A stretch of DNA of 64,000 nt, from NCBI RefSeq assembly GCF_963576675.1, contig NC_088916.1, positions 81,237,501 through 81,301,500 of the forward strand. Direction: 5' to 3'. Below the pieces are notes generated by a model. It was not told the DNA's origin. It made no database searches and saw nothing but the letters and a program-made list of their open reading frames with translations. Origin of the DNA: Euphorbia lathyris (taxonomy: Eukaryota; Streptophyta; Magnoliopsida; Malpighiales; Euphorbiaceae). The position numbers and the translations under genes were made by a program. Below, piece by piece: positions 12,045 through 22,503 of this stretch (position 1 is its first letter; each line of letters starts with the position of its first letter).

Positions 12045-12292
12045 AAAAGTTTTTTTTTTGCGGATTCGACACGCGGGCGTGTGGCCATCACGCCTCACCT
12101 CGCGGCCGGACGTGATAGCCCCACGCCTCACCGCGTGGTCGGCCGTGACAGCCACACGCCCAACCGTAAGGTGGGGCATGTGGCTGTCACGACCGACCAC
12201 GCGGTGAGGCGTGGGGCTATCAAGTCCGGCCGCGAGGTGAGGCGTGATGGCCACACGTCCGCGTGTCGAATCTGCAAAAAAAAAAAAACTTT
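12045..12292. repeat. Near-perfect 200-bp GC-rich palindrome at MULE 3' end
   Basis: Two arms of about 95 bp (roughly 12067-12165 and 12172-12267) differ at about four positions and are extended by matching TTCGACACGCGG and T-rich/A-rich ends. Internally it is made of 33-bp units like those in intron 1. Expected to form a strong cruciform or hairpin. It lies 85-330 bp from the right TIR, so it may be a transposase-binding or terminator-like block; that is inference. Confidence 0.88.
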
Positions 12293-12376
12293 TCCCCTCC
12301 CAAAACCCATGAAAGGGCATTTTCGTCCTTTCACGGGGCTAGGGGTGGGAAAATGGGGATGGGTTTAACAACACCC

Positions 12377-12844
12377 TCAACTTTTTAGGCCAAATTTATA
12401 GAGCTGTTAATGTATATATTAAAGCTTAATTAATTAGGGCAAAGCCAAGGATTTCATAGTAATTAAAATTTGTTTGAGCCGTAAGGATCTTTATGTCTTT
12501 AAAACTAAATATTTCGAGTTCGGGTTTTTAGAATATGCAATAGATTCTAATCGGGAGAATATGCATTTATATGGTATTTGAAACCCTTGAAATTATTAAT
12601 TGGTTCTAATAAAAAAAAAACCCGATGTCTTTGTTTTCATAAAGTAATATGATTAATTTCTTACATGACGGAACAAACTTAAATTGAAATGTATATTATT
12701 CTTAGAAAGTTTTAGAGGGCAATATATTAATATAAGCAAGTTTAGAAAGCTAATATGTCAATTAATATATCATTTTAAGTAAGTTTAAAAAACTAATGAG
12801 ACACGTCATTTGGCTTTTTAAGCTAATTTCATGGAGCTCCTAAT
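12377..12844. other. Non-genic flank, repeat fragments
   Basis: No gene. 12400-12600 resembles 13430-13830 and part of 38520-38610 (shared AGATCTCGAGTTCGG-like phrases), so it is one of several copies of an old repeat. 12640-12840 resembles 7900-8560. Confidence 0.55.
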
Positions 12845-13423
12845 TAGGGATGACAATGGATAGTGTATCCGCGGGTACCCGGCACTATCCGATCCTAATG
12901 AGACTATTTGTACCCTGTATAAAAGGGTATGGGAAGGGTATGAGATCAAAATAATTACCCGTTAGGGTAATGGGACGGGTACGGGAATATCATCCAGGGT
13001 ACCCGGTACCTGTTACCCGTCATAACTTTTATATATATATATTAAAAAAATTATTATTTTTTAGATGTAATATTTGAGATTTTAAACCCCAACCTTTTGT
13101 TTTTCAACCATTGAGTGATACCACTAAGCTACTTATTCTTATTGATTAAGGTTCAATTTGTTTATTCTTATTGATTAAGGTTCAATTTGTTCAATTTTTA
13201 GATAAATGAATTATTAAATTTATACTTTCTTAAATTTGTAATATTTTTTATTTTATTTATTGATTCTTAACGGGTAAGGGTACCCGCGAATTAAATGGGA
13301 AGGGTATGGGATGAAAAAATATACCTGTTAGGGTAATGGGACGGATACGGGTAATTAAAAAATAAACGAATAAGAGTTTGGGATTGACACTACCCGCGAG
13401 TACTCTACCCGTTGCCATCCCTA
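12845..13423. mobile_element. hAT-type MITE (8-bp TSD CTCCTAAT)
   Basis: 579 bp. Termini TAGGGATGACAATGGATAG and, inverted, TAGGGATGGCAACGGGTAG. Perfect 8-bp TSD CTCCTAAT at 12837-12844 and 13424-13431, as expected for hAT. Non-coding. A truncated relative starts at 41265. Confidence 0.92.
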
Positions 13424-13473
13424 CTCCTAATATATTAAACCTTAATTAGGCCAAAGCCAACGCTTTGATTAAG

Positions 13474-13708
13474 GGCTCGTTTGGTTTACCTGCTGTTTAT
13501 TGTTGCTATTTGCTGTTACAGTTTGTTGTTAGAAAAATCTGTTTTTCCAAAAATCAGAGATTCTATAGTTTTCCAATACTTTTAGAAAAAACTATTTTTC
13601 ATGTTTAAAAGTTAAATAATAGTTCTTTAATCAAACACTTACAATTCTCATTTTTAATATGAAAAGACAAACATGAGGAGAAAAAGAGTAAACAAACACC
13701 CTCTGAAA
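13474..13708. mobile_element. Short MITE with GGGCTCGTTTGGTTT-like ends
   Basis: About 235 bp. The left end GGGCTCGTTTGGTTTAC is inverted at the right as GTAAACAAACACCCTC. The TSD is not readable. Splits an old repeat related to 12400-12600. Confidence 0.5.
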
Positions 13709-14343
13709 TTAGTTAGAGGTAATGAATCTAAGTCTTTAAAATTAAAGATCTCGAGTTCGGAGTTTTAGAGTATGCAATAGACTATAATATGAGAGAATAT
13801 CCATCAAAAAATATTTGAAAGGCATTAAAGTGTTATTTAGACCTTGATCTATTAAAAAAAATTCATTTGGCCTCTCATTTATTATTCGGTCATATTTGGC
13901 ATTCAGGGCCAGCCCTGGGCTTAGATTAGGAGTACGCTGGCTTAGGGCCCAAAACTGGAGGGGGGCCCCAAATTTTTTTATTGAGTCTATATATTTATAT
14001 GGAGTAAAAAAAGTTATACATATCTTAAGATGTCCAATTGATTTTTTGAATATAGATTGAGGGTTAATATAAAGAAATTATGAAACATTTATTTGATTTT
14101 GGATAAAAAAAAGGTATTTAGTGAACGTAATACGTACCATACAATTATTAATGCAATACTTTTTTGTTTATTATTTGTTGAAATATAGTTTAGAAATTTT
14201 ATGTACATTTTTTATTATTAAAGGAGCCCTTATTTATTATTGGGAAAATTACACAGAAATTCAACTTTTAAAAACTATTTACAACTATGTCAAGTCATAA
14301 TTTTGGACTATATCAAACTAGTAAAATCAGTATTTTTAATATA
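13709..14343. other. Non-genic, relic of a hAT end
   Basis: 13907-13965 starts CAGGGCCAGCCCTGGGCTT, like the ends of Ac-type hAT elements. A possible partner lies beyond the Tat insertion (GCCTAGGGCCCG near 32340). No gene. Confidence 0.45.
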
Positions 14344-14642
14344 TAATTAGGGAACGGACTACAGGGATTCGAGCAGCTCATCGGGGATTCCGGTTGTTCT
14401 CGGGGATCGTCTCTGCGCGAGGAGCGGCTCCTGCGAATACTCCGACGATCAAGACAGTTAGATGTTCGAGACGTCAAAGGAAGGAAATAATCGAATAGCT
14501 TAAGAGGTTACCCGATTTGTGGTAAACAAGTTTCCTCTCTCTCCACCTTCCCATGTTGGAGGTATTTATAATGGGTTGAGGTGGTCTTTGGGCTTTGTTC
14601 ATTGGGCCTGGGCCTTTTGGGCTTTTGTGAGATCCCGAATCA
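14344..14642 (-). repeat. 3' LTR of the Tat element
   Basis: On the minus strand it starts TGATTCGGGATCTCAC and ends CCCTAATTA. The TATA box on the minus strand is CATTATAAATACC (plus 14569-14581). The end is not the canonical CA, so the last one or two bases are uncertain because the ATATA target merges with it. Confidence 0.9.
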
Positions 14643-14656
14643 ACTAGTCCCCCCGC
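14643..14656 (-). promoter_or_regulatory. Polypurine tract of the Tat element
   Basis: On the minus strand CGGGGGGACTAGT directly precedes the 3' LTR start TGATTC. Primes plus-strand synthesis. Confidence 0.75.
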
Positions 14657-14899
14657 GAACAGTTCTGGCGAGCATTCCATGCGAGGTGTAAACCTAGTTG
14701 AAGAAGCGGCCGTGCTCGAGCACCGAATGGAAAACGGTCATACGCAGCTCAATTTTTGTAGAAACGACGCTTCAGCTCCTACGCATGCGTTGTTAGGTTA
14801 CTGTTGAGGCATTAAATGATTTGCTTTTAAAACGTTCTGCACGCGCCGCCTGATGTCTTGGACTTTGTGTTTTTGCCGGCTCCTCCACTTTTTCCTTGG

Positions 14900-14907
14900 T
14901 ATAAAGG
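14900..14907 (+). promoter_or_regulatory. TATA box facing antisense ORF 1 of the Tat element
   Basis: TATAAAGG on the plus strand in a GC-richer context, followed by a pyrimidine-rich stretch (14929-14945) that suits a plant start site. It precedes the ATG at 15161 by about 255 bp. Confidence 0.5.
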
Positions 14908-15160
14908 TTGGAAAAGAGTTTAGAGCTCATTTTCTTTTTCCTCTCTTGGCGTAGCGCTGTTCCTTCTACTGTTCCTCCCCTGTCACAGCATCGGTCGCCA
15001 TTTTTGACCCGTGATTCGTCGTAATTTGGAGAGGTCGAGGTTCGGTGCTTCCTGTGCTGCTGTGCGGAACCTGTCTGTGATCGTCGCATCGTTTTTCTGT
15101 GAGGTCAGTTACACCTCCCTCCCTTTTGCTTTTGTTTACTGTGTTTTGGGGAAGGGGAGT

Positions 15161-15690
15161 ATGTCAGAAGGTTCTTCCCGGGGAGCCTTCAAACGATTGC
15201 CACCGGTTACTCCGGGAGACTTCAGGCTTCGTGATACATTGCGGACCCGCTCCTCAAAGCGGAAAAAGCGGATAGAATCGGAAGGGGACAGTAGCTCTCC
15301 TTTTGTAAAAAGGAAACGATTGGATGTACCTCGTGCTATACCTAGCACTGAGTGGCCAACTGGCGGTGTTGCCGCGGGTGTACTAGAGGTAGTTGTGGTG
15401 GTGCCGGACGGTTTAGTGACGGAGAGACGAAATCTGGCCGCTATTTACGAACAGATGAGGGCCAAATTGTGGACGAGATCGCCAGGGGTTGCGGGTACTC
15501 ATGGCAAACGCTTCGAGAAGGCGCATCGTCCGAAGAGACCGGAGTCTTTTTCTGTGGAGGATGCACATAGCATTATTGTAACCGCGGATCTCGCGTCTAT
15601 TTCAACGGTATATCGGCTAGGTCAACCATACGAGCTAGTCGCATTGGGCGAGAGGACCGTGCTCATCATGCGGGGGGCGCTAATGAGCTA
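15161..15690 (+). pseudogene. Antisense ORF 1 of the Tat element, first part
   Basis: Runs opposite to gag-pol. From the ATG at 15161 about 177 codons are open up to the copia insertion at 15691. The product has a basic, Arg/Lys-rich segment (DTLRTRSSKRKKRIE) that could act as a nuclear signal, then no known domain. The remainder lies at about 19975-20550 and has several stops, three of them TAG. Antisense ORFs in this position are described for Tat elements such as Grande and Retand; their function is not known. The expected product is a nuclear, coiled-coil protein (inference). Confidence 0.6.
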
Positions 15691-17552
15691 TGTTGGAAAT
15701 TAGGCTAAGGTATAGCAGCGGAAATATAAAAATTTTAACCTATTTCCATTAACCCTAGGATCTGTTAATCGTTATTTCATATAAAGAGGGATAAGAAGAA
15801 TTACCTTTTGATGATCAATCTACCGTTGTTAATGAAGTGCCCACAACTCTTCTCCGAGTTCTCAAACACGAAATAAAACACGGGAAGATTAATTTAGAAT
15901 CAACCGTGGAATAGCAACCAAAGTAGATTGCCTCTAATTAATCAACACAAGATCAAGGATAAAAGAAATAGATGAAATCAATTGATCGGAAGGAAGCCGT
16001 GGAAAATCTCGTCCTCGAACTGGGGGTGTCGAAATTTTCTCTCTCTTGCACTATAGGGGATTTTGAAAATCTCAGTAGGGTTTGCACTCTTGGATTTCGA
16101 AAATCCTTAGGGAGGGGGTATTTATAATCTCTTGTATCTAATCCCTAGTTAGATAGAATTAGGTTACTGAATAGGAATTCAATTCGGAATAGAATTCCTA
16201 ATTATTATCTCATTATATATCTAATATATTAAGGATAATAATAATAACCTTATTGGATAATAATAGGAGTATTATAATCTAATTAAAACTCCTAACTTAT
16301 TTATCTCTTAATTAATTTAATTCATAATCCTAATCCAATTAGAATTAATAAAATCAAATTAATTATTCATATATTTTACTACATGAATTTCGACCCCCCC
16401 CTTTGGTCCATGGGCCTTATTGGGCTCAATTGGGCTTCCATCAATTAATTAACGTCTATCTCTCTTTTAGGTTCCAAGTCTTATGTGTGACCCATTAGGT
16501 TCTTATTGCTTCTAGCCGTATGCAACGTTATTAAATAATTTTCAAAGAATTATATTTAATCTTTGCATAACGGAATGATGTACAGAGTATGTGATTAGCA
16601 AGTCCGTAATCATTCCCCTAGAGCCATAAGAAGACAGGTTGATTCTGTCGTTAACCTTTCCGTATTAGTTACGGTATAATTCGATCCTTTATCAACTACA
16701 TCCTTGAACTGAATCTTATGACTATGGATGATGTCAAGTCACATATAGCGAGACGTTCGTTTTACTTGTACAGGCTGAGTCAACTCAAATAGATAGGTTA
16801 AGTGAAATCTGTATTTCAAGTCTTAAGTTATCACCTTGCAAGGATTTAGAGTCGAGTCTTCCACAAGCGATCCTTGGATGTATCTCCCATTTATCGGGAG
16901 TGATAAATGCTCAATCCAATATATAACGATCCCGCAATCACTTCCTGTGATACCCAACGTCTACTGTTCACACCCCAGAGTCATCTCTGTTAAGGATCGT
17001 GTTACACCAGAGTCAAAGCGTCACATTCCATAATCCAGAATACCAATTAATATTCCTTTGAGTCTGAGGATTAGTTATACCTATTAATACCAATGAGATG
17101 AACATGTGACAAGGATGAATCTACCCATCCTGTTATCTCAAATCGGATCGCCAATCCTAATGAACTACTTTTCATCGGATCCATGTAACTGTCCAGATAT
17201 CTGTATATATGAAGCTTGTGAGATCAGCATTCAGTCGGACAGAAGACATTGTTACATGCAAGTCTCAACAGTGATATATCAATCCTAAACACGTCACTTA
17301 ACTTGGGGTGGTTTTAAGTTTATTAGTTTATTATAAAGTTTTGTCTCACTTCATGCTTGTATGAACACTTTATAATCACTTTAAATAAACTTACGGATTT
17401 CCTTTTATTAGACTTTATTTAGTGCTTAAAAGGGGTTGCCTTTATATAGTTATAAAACATATATCTCATTAAAACAAATGATATAAAGAACAATTTATTT
17501 ACATTAAGTTTGTATCCTAGAACAATTATCTATAGGACACTAAACCCCAACA
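15691..17552 (-). repeat. Copia 3' LTR (1.86 kb)
   Basis: Plus-strand ends are TGTTGGAAATTAGG and AAACCCCAACA, giving the TGTTGG/CCAACA pair. On the minus strand the PPT AAGTGGGAGTA lies just before it. No gene; the open frames near 16836-17288 are chance. Confidence 0.88.
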
Positions 17553-19975
17553 TACTCCCACTTGGACTAAAGCCAATTGTTTCTAAAACTTATCCCAGTA
17601 GAAGTTAAATGACGATTATGTACTTTCTGGGTTAAGGGCTTTGTCAACGGATCTGCAACGTTGTCCTTTGTAGGTACTCTTTCTATTCTCACATCTCCTC
17701 TAGCCACAATCTCTCTTATGATGTGGTATCGCTTAAGGTAATGCTTGGACGCATTATGAGACCGTGGTTCCTTTGCTTGCGCAATGGCTCCATTGTTATC
17801 ACAATACATTGTAATGGGATTTACAATGTCAGGCACCACACCAAGTTCTGTAATGAACTTTCTTATCCAAACCGCTTCCTTTGCTGCTTCCACAGCTGCG
17901 ATATACTCTGACTCGGTCATATAGAAAGCTACGCTTCCCTGCTTGGAACTCTTCCAACTGACCGCGCCCCCATTCAAGATAAACAGGTATCCTGATTGGG
18001 ATTTAAAATCATTCTCATCTGTGAGATGACTTGCGTCTGAAAATCCATCTATTTTCAGATCACCTTCTCCGTACACTAGGAACATATCTTTAGTTCTTCT
18101 CAAGTACTTAAGAATGTTCTTGACGGCAATCCAATGCTCGTCTCCCGGATTTCCTTGGTAACGACTCGTTACAGATAACGTGAATGCTACGTCAGGTCTA
18201 GTGCATAGCATAGCATACATAATCGAACCGATTGCGCTGGCGTACTGGACTACAGCCATGCGTCTTTTGTCATCATCGGTTTTAGGACATTGATGATTGT
18301 TTAACTTTACTCCATGTAGCATGGGTAAGTTACCTCATTTCGATTCAAGCATGCTAAACCGATTTAGCACCTTTTCAATGTATGTAGCCTGTGAAAGACC
18401 AAGCAGTCTTCTTGATCTATCTCTGTAGATCTTTATACCAAGTATATAAGCTGCTTCACCAAGGTCTTTCATTGAGAAGTTACCAGATAACCATACTTTT
18501 ACTGACTATAGTAGAGCAATGTCATTTCCCATTAATAATATATCGTCCACATATAGTATGAGAAATGCTATAGAGCTCCCACTTGCTTTCTTGTAAATGC
18601 AAGCTTCTTCGCAATTTTGTTCGAAACCAAATTGTTTTATGATTTCGTCAAAACGCTTATTCCAGCTTCTTGATGCTTGCTTGAGTCCATAAATGGATCT
18701 CTGAAGTTTGCAAACTTTATTTGCATCCTTCGATATGAAACCTTCAGGCTGCATCATATATACATCCTCAAGCAGGTTTCCGTTTAGGAAAGCTGTTTTC
18801 ACATCCATTTGCCAAATCTCATAATCGTAGTGAGCGGCAATTGCAAGCATGATTCTGATTGATTTGGACATAGCCACAGGAGAGAAAGTTTCATCATAAT
18901 CAATTCCTTGCTTCTGACGACATCCTTTCGCTACTAACCTAGCTTTGTATGTGCTAACCTTTCCATCCATGTCTGTCTTATTTTTTAAGATCCATCTGCA
19001 CCCAATGGGTTTTATCCCTTCGGGTGGATCAACCAAAGTCCACACTTGGTTAGTATACATGGAATCCATTTCAGAATCCATGGCCTCAAGCCATGCTTTA
19101 GAATCTGGACTAGTAAGAGCCTCTTCGTAGTTTTCGGGTTCGTCGTCTAACACGGGAACCTCATTATCATCTCCCGCTAGAAAACCATATCTAACTGGGA
19201 GTTCACGAACTCTTTGTGATCTATGAATAGGTGGCACTGGAGTCTCATCTAATGGGACTCCTCCGGTTACCTCAACCGCCTCTGTTGTTTCAGTCGGTGT
19301 TTCTTCTTCTTGAACTTCGTCAAGTTCAATCATGCTTCCCTTTTGTGTTTCTTCGAGAAACTCTTTCTCTAAGAAGGTTGCATGTTTGGATACTATCACT
19401 TTCTGATCATCTGGATGATAGAAGTAATATCCCACAGTTTCCTTAGGGTATCCAATGAAGAAACATTTATCAGATTTAGAATCTAGTTTGTCGGACGCAA
19501 TGCGTTTGACAAATGCTGAACAACACCATACTCTCATGAATAAGAACACGGGTTTCCTACCAACGAACAATTCATATGGTGTGGAACTAGCGGATTTAGT
19601 TGGTACTCAGTTTAGGGTGAAGAGGGCAGTTTCTAAGGCATAGCCCCAGAACGTCTTTGGAAGTAAGGCCATGCTCATCATGGATCGTACCATATCTAGT
19701 AGGGTACGGTTTCTCCTCCCGGATACACCATTGCGTTGTGGTGTATAGGGAGGTGTCCATTGTGAGCATATCCCACATTCAGTTAGATAATTCAGAAAAT
19801 CATCTGAAAGATATTCGCCACCTCGATCAGATCGAAGCGTCTTTATTTTCTTTCCTAATTGATTTTCTACTTCATTCTTGAAGCATTTGAATTTCTCAAA
19901 AGCTTCTGATTTGTGCTTCATCAAGTAGATGTAACCATATCGGGTATGGCCATCTCCAATGCTAATATGGTGTTC
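15691..19975 (-). mobile_element. 5'-truncated Ty1/copia element inside the Tat element
   Basis: Minus-strand copia with its 3' LTR (15691-17552), PPT, RNase H, RT and the C-terminal half of integrase. Integrase similarity ends abruptly near 19975, where Tat antisense-ORF sequence resumes. The 5' LTR, gag, protease and integrase N-terminus are absent. No second AGCTA target copy is seen, so the 5' half was lost after insertion by deletion, possibly at the short GCTAAT match present at both junctions. Confidence 0.85.
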
Positions 19976-19985
19976 GATATGTGCG
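17567..19985 (-). pseudogene. Copia pol fragment: integrase C-part, reverse transcriptase, RNase H
   Basis: In minus-strand order: integrase core from about 19980 (RSDRGGEYLSDDF, then TPPYTPQRNGV), a region with YVDDILLMG of RT near 18535, then RNase H with GFSDASHLTD and the conserved LTKPL tail near 17630. At least three in-frame stops break it, near 19607, 18507 and 18338. The integrase N-terminus (zinc finger and first catalytic Asp) is missing. It cannot make an active polyprotein. Confidence 0.9.
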
Positions 19986-20550
19986 TGAATGATGACCAAG
20001 TCTTCCGTGAGATGGAGCAGGGTTTGCGGAATGTCGTTGCTGAGTTGTAGGCGGTGAATGTGAAGTTGGCCCAGACTGGCGAGCTGCTGGGTCGTCATGA
20101 AGCCGAGATAGCCGGTCTGTCTGAGCATCTTAAAGTGGAAAAGGAGGCGAGATCTAAGTTGTCCGGAAAATTGGCTGGTGCTGCCGAAGAGCTGCGTTGT
20201 CGTAGGATGCTGTAGAAGATGGCAATTTCATGGTCTCGCCGCGTTAAAGGCGTTTTGTTGAAAGGGCCCGGCAGCTAGACTTGCTGTCCGCATAAAAGTC
20301 GACCGTGCTGACGGAGAACGAGAGGCTTCGGCGGGAACTCGAGGTAGCCCACAAAGAAGCCGCCAATCTTCGTGCTTTTGCGGGTCAATGAGAAGAAAAG
20401 CTGGTGAAGATGGATTGGATGATGCTCATCATGGCCGCTCATAATACCGGATATGCTGTTCCTCCGGAGGTTATCTTCTCTCCGGATGTGTATGACAAAG
20501 ATGCTCAGGCGAGGGCTGTTGAGTTCTGTGGTTGTTTTAAGAAGAAGTAG
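19976..20550 (+). pseudogene. Antisense ORF 1 of the Tat element, second part
   Basis: Continues the plus-strand frame after the copia insertion. Fragments such as AEIAGLSEHLKVEKEARSKL have heptad spacing of a coiled coil, and the tail reads ...VEFCGCFKKK then TAG at 20548-20550. Internal stops at about 20047, 20212 and 20276 (TAG) and near 20389 (TGA) show it is dead in this copy. Confidence 0.6.
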
Positions 20551-20725
20551 GCTAAACTAAGGCTTTCTTGTTTTGTTCTGTTTAAAAGCTTTGTAATGAT
20601 GTATCAGTACATTCAGATCCTTCGTGATCTTTTGGATGGATTCTTTGAATGCTATTATTATAAACCTGCACTTGATCTGATGGTTACTTTTACTGAACTG
20701 TCTTTCACGTCCCGTCTTTCTGGGC

Positions 20726-20733
20726 TATAAATA
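20726..20733 (+). promoter_or_regulatory. TATA box facing antisense ORF 2
   Basis: TATAAATA on the plus strand, 91 bp upstream of the ATG at 20824. No LTR is near, so it looks like an internal promoter of the Tat element on the antisense strand. Confidence 0.55.
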
Positions 20734-20823
20734 GGAGTCGTTTTTGCGTTATTTTGGGTTGCTTTGTTTGCTAGTTTGCTAAGATCTTTTGTTGGTCGCT
20801 CTTTGTCCTGTACTCCTCTTGTA

Positions 20824-21414
20824 ATGTCTCTTCAGGATATTGTCGATCCTGCTAGAGTACTGGAGGTGCAAAAAGCTATATCAGCGCTGCCATATCCCTA
20901 TGTGTACTATCCGCCGACTGCAGATCATGACGGGGAGCGGAAAGCCCGGTATGCCTCACCTGTGTGGATGAAACGGGGTGCTACCTCTCAAAAAAGAAAT
21001 ACAAAAAGTGAGAGTTCTACTCTGTATACTGGATTGGCGATGGATTCCTGTGAAGTGGTGGCTAGTGTGTTGTCCACGACCGAGAAAAAGATTTGGTCGC
21101 AAGATGGTATTGGCTTTCTCAACCCTGATGAGATGGTCGCGCCTGTCTTGAACCCACACCGTTCGTGGATTAGGAGGCTTCTTCCCGACGAACTAGAAAG
21201 GGTGACAAATCTTCCTACCGAATTTGAGTACCGGCATGTGGGTCGCCATGCTTCGCCGTCGCGTCCGTATGGCCTGACGTTCGTTGACCCTCTGAAGCCT
21301 CGTAGCGTGGTTTTCCTTGAGTTTGCCAGTCAGGGTTATCTCAGGCCTGTCCCGGCGAATCCAAACCATCGCGTGTGCGGATTGGCGAGCAGTGTACCAA
21401 GATTTGATGGATGA
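20824..21414 (+). CDS. Antisense ORF 2 of the Tat element, uninterrupted
   Basis: 196 codons from ATG 20824 to a stop at 21412-21414, on the strand opposite to gag-pol and between the 123-bp array and antisense ORF 1. I recognise no domain. Visible traits: a Tyr/Pro-rich segment (ALPYPYVYYPPTADHD), Arg/Lys near residues 45-65, and a mixed hydrophobic second half. Unlike ORF 1 it has no internal stop, although its host element is about 3% diverged between LTRs. It has its own TATA box. It may be a second Tat antisense gene or an untranslated RNA with a chance frame; the length and codon mix favour a real protein moderately. Confidence 0.5.
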   Translation: MSLQDIVDPARVLEVQKAISALPYPYVYYPPTADHDGERKARYASPVWMKRGATSQKRNTKSESSTLYTGLAMDSCEVVASVLSTTEKKIWSQDGIGFLNPDEMVAPVLNPHRSWIRRLLPDELERVTNLPTEFEYRHVGRHASPSRPYGLTFVDPLKPRSVVFLEFASQGYLRPVPANPNHRVCGLASSVPRFDG

Positions 21415-21579
21415 TGAGGCTATCCCTAATCCTGACCGTGCCAACATGTGGCCTTAGTAGATGCTGGATTCTTGGGGATTAGACGTACTTTGTTTGCGAG
21501 CAGCTTCAGTTTATGTTTCCAGATTTCCTGTATTGGATATTTGCTTTAATGTATGTGTAATGTATGGTTTTTTGTTTAT

Positions 21580-22460
21580 CGATGAACTTTGTCAGGTATT
21601 CGTGACGCTTTTCTAAGCTGCGAACTTTGTATAGCTTGTATTCTGGTCAATTGGTAACAACATCGGGTTGTTTTTAGTGTTTGCTTAGAGGCGTTCGAGA
21701 TGCTCGAGAAGCCTGGTGTTATTAGGCGAGGATCGTATCGGGTAGCTCGCATTTTGGTCAATCGGTAACAACATGGGGTTGTTTAGGCGATTGCCGGGAG
21801 GCATTCGAGATGCTCGAGAAGCCTTGGAATAACAACTGATGTTATTAAGCGAGGACCGTATCGGGTAGCTCGCATTTTGACAATCGGTAACAACATGGGG
21901 TTGTTTAAGTGATTGTTGTGAGGCATTCGAGATGCTCGAGAAGCCTTGGGATAACATCTGGTGTTATTAAGCGAGGACTGTATCGGGTAGCTCGCATTTT
22001 GGTCAATCGGTAACAACACGGGGTTGTTTAAGCGATTGTTGTAAGGCGTTCGAGATGCTCGAGAAGCCTTGGGATAACATCTGGTGTTATTTAAGCGAGG
22101 ACCGTGTCGGGTAGCTCACATTTTGGTCAATCGGTAACAACATGGGGTTGTTTAAGCGATTGCTGGTAGGCGTTCGAGATGCTCGAGAAGCCTTGGAATA
22201 ACATCTGGTGTTATTAAACGAGGACCGTATCGGGTAGCTCACATTTTGGTCAATCGGTAACAACATGGGATTGTTTAAGCGATTGCTGGGAGGCGTTCGA
22301 GATGCTCGAGAAGCCTTGGAATAACATCTGGTGTTATTAAGCGAGGACCGTGTCGGGTAGCTCGCATTTTGGTCAATCGATAACAACATGGGGTTGTTTA
22401 AGCGAATGCTGGGAGGCGTTCGAGATGCTCGAGAAGCCTTGGAATAACATCTTGTGTTTA
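21580..22460. repeat. Seven-unit 123-bp tandem array in the Tat element
   Basis: The landmark TTCGAGATGCTCGAGAAGCC recurs seven times, starting near 21694, 21804, 21926, 22049, 22172, 22296 and 22419, a period of 122-124 bp except the first. Each unit has three small inverted repeats: AACAACATGGGGTTGTT, TTCGAGATGCTCGAGAA and AATAACATCTGGTGTTATT. Located just after integrase, where Tat elements usually carry tandem repeats. Confidence 0.95.
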
Positions 22461-22503
22461 AAATAAGCATTTGATTTGATTATTCATTGGTAGGTTACAT
22501 AAG

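Larger units (their letters stand above)
8603..12376 (+). mobile_element. Autonomous-looking Mutator-like element (MULE) with OTU protease
   Basis: The left end starts GGGTTACTAAACCCATCCCC. The right end read on the minus strand starts GGGTGTTGTTAAACCCATCC. Inverted similarity continues for roughly 60 bp (shared AAACCCATCCCCATTTTC). The flanks TAAACTTTGT and TCAACTTTTT agree at 8 of 10 positions, a plausible decayed TSD. The element is 3.77 kb and holds one spliced gene plus two palindromic GC-rich arrays, one in the first intron and one between stop codon and right TIR. Confidence 0.82.

Noticed and set aside
12030..12368. Four overlapping frames over the 3' palindrome
   Set aside because: Same cause as above; palindromic GC-rich repeats stay open on both strands.
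21580..22470. CRISPR-like or peptide repeat array
   Set aside because: Whole 123-bp units repeat without unique spacers, in a plant retrotransposon; the minus-strand repeat peptides are by-products.
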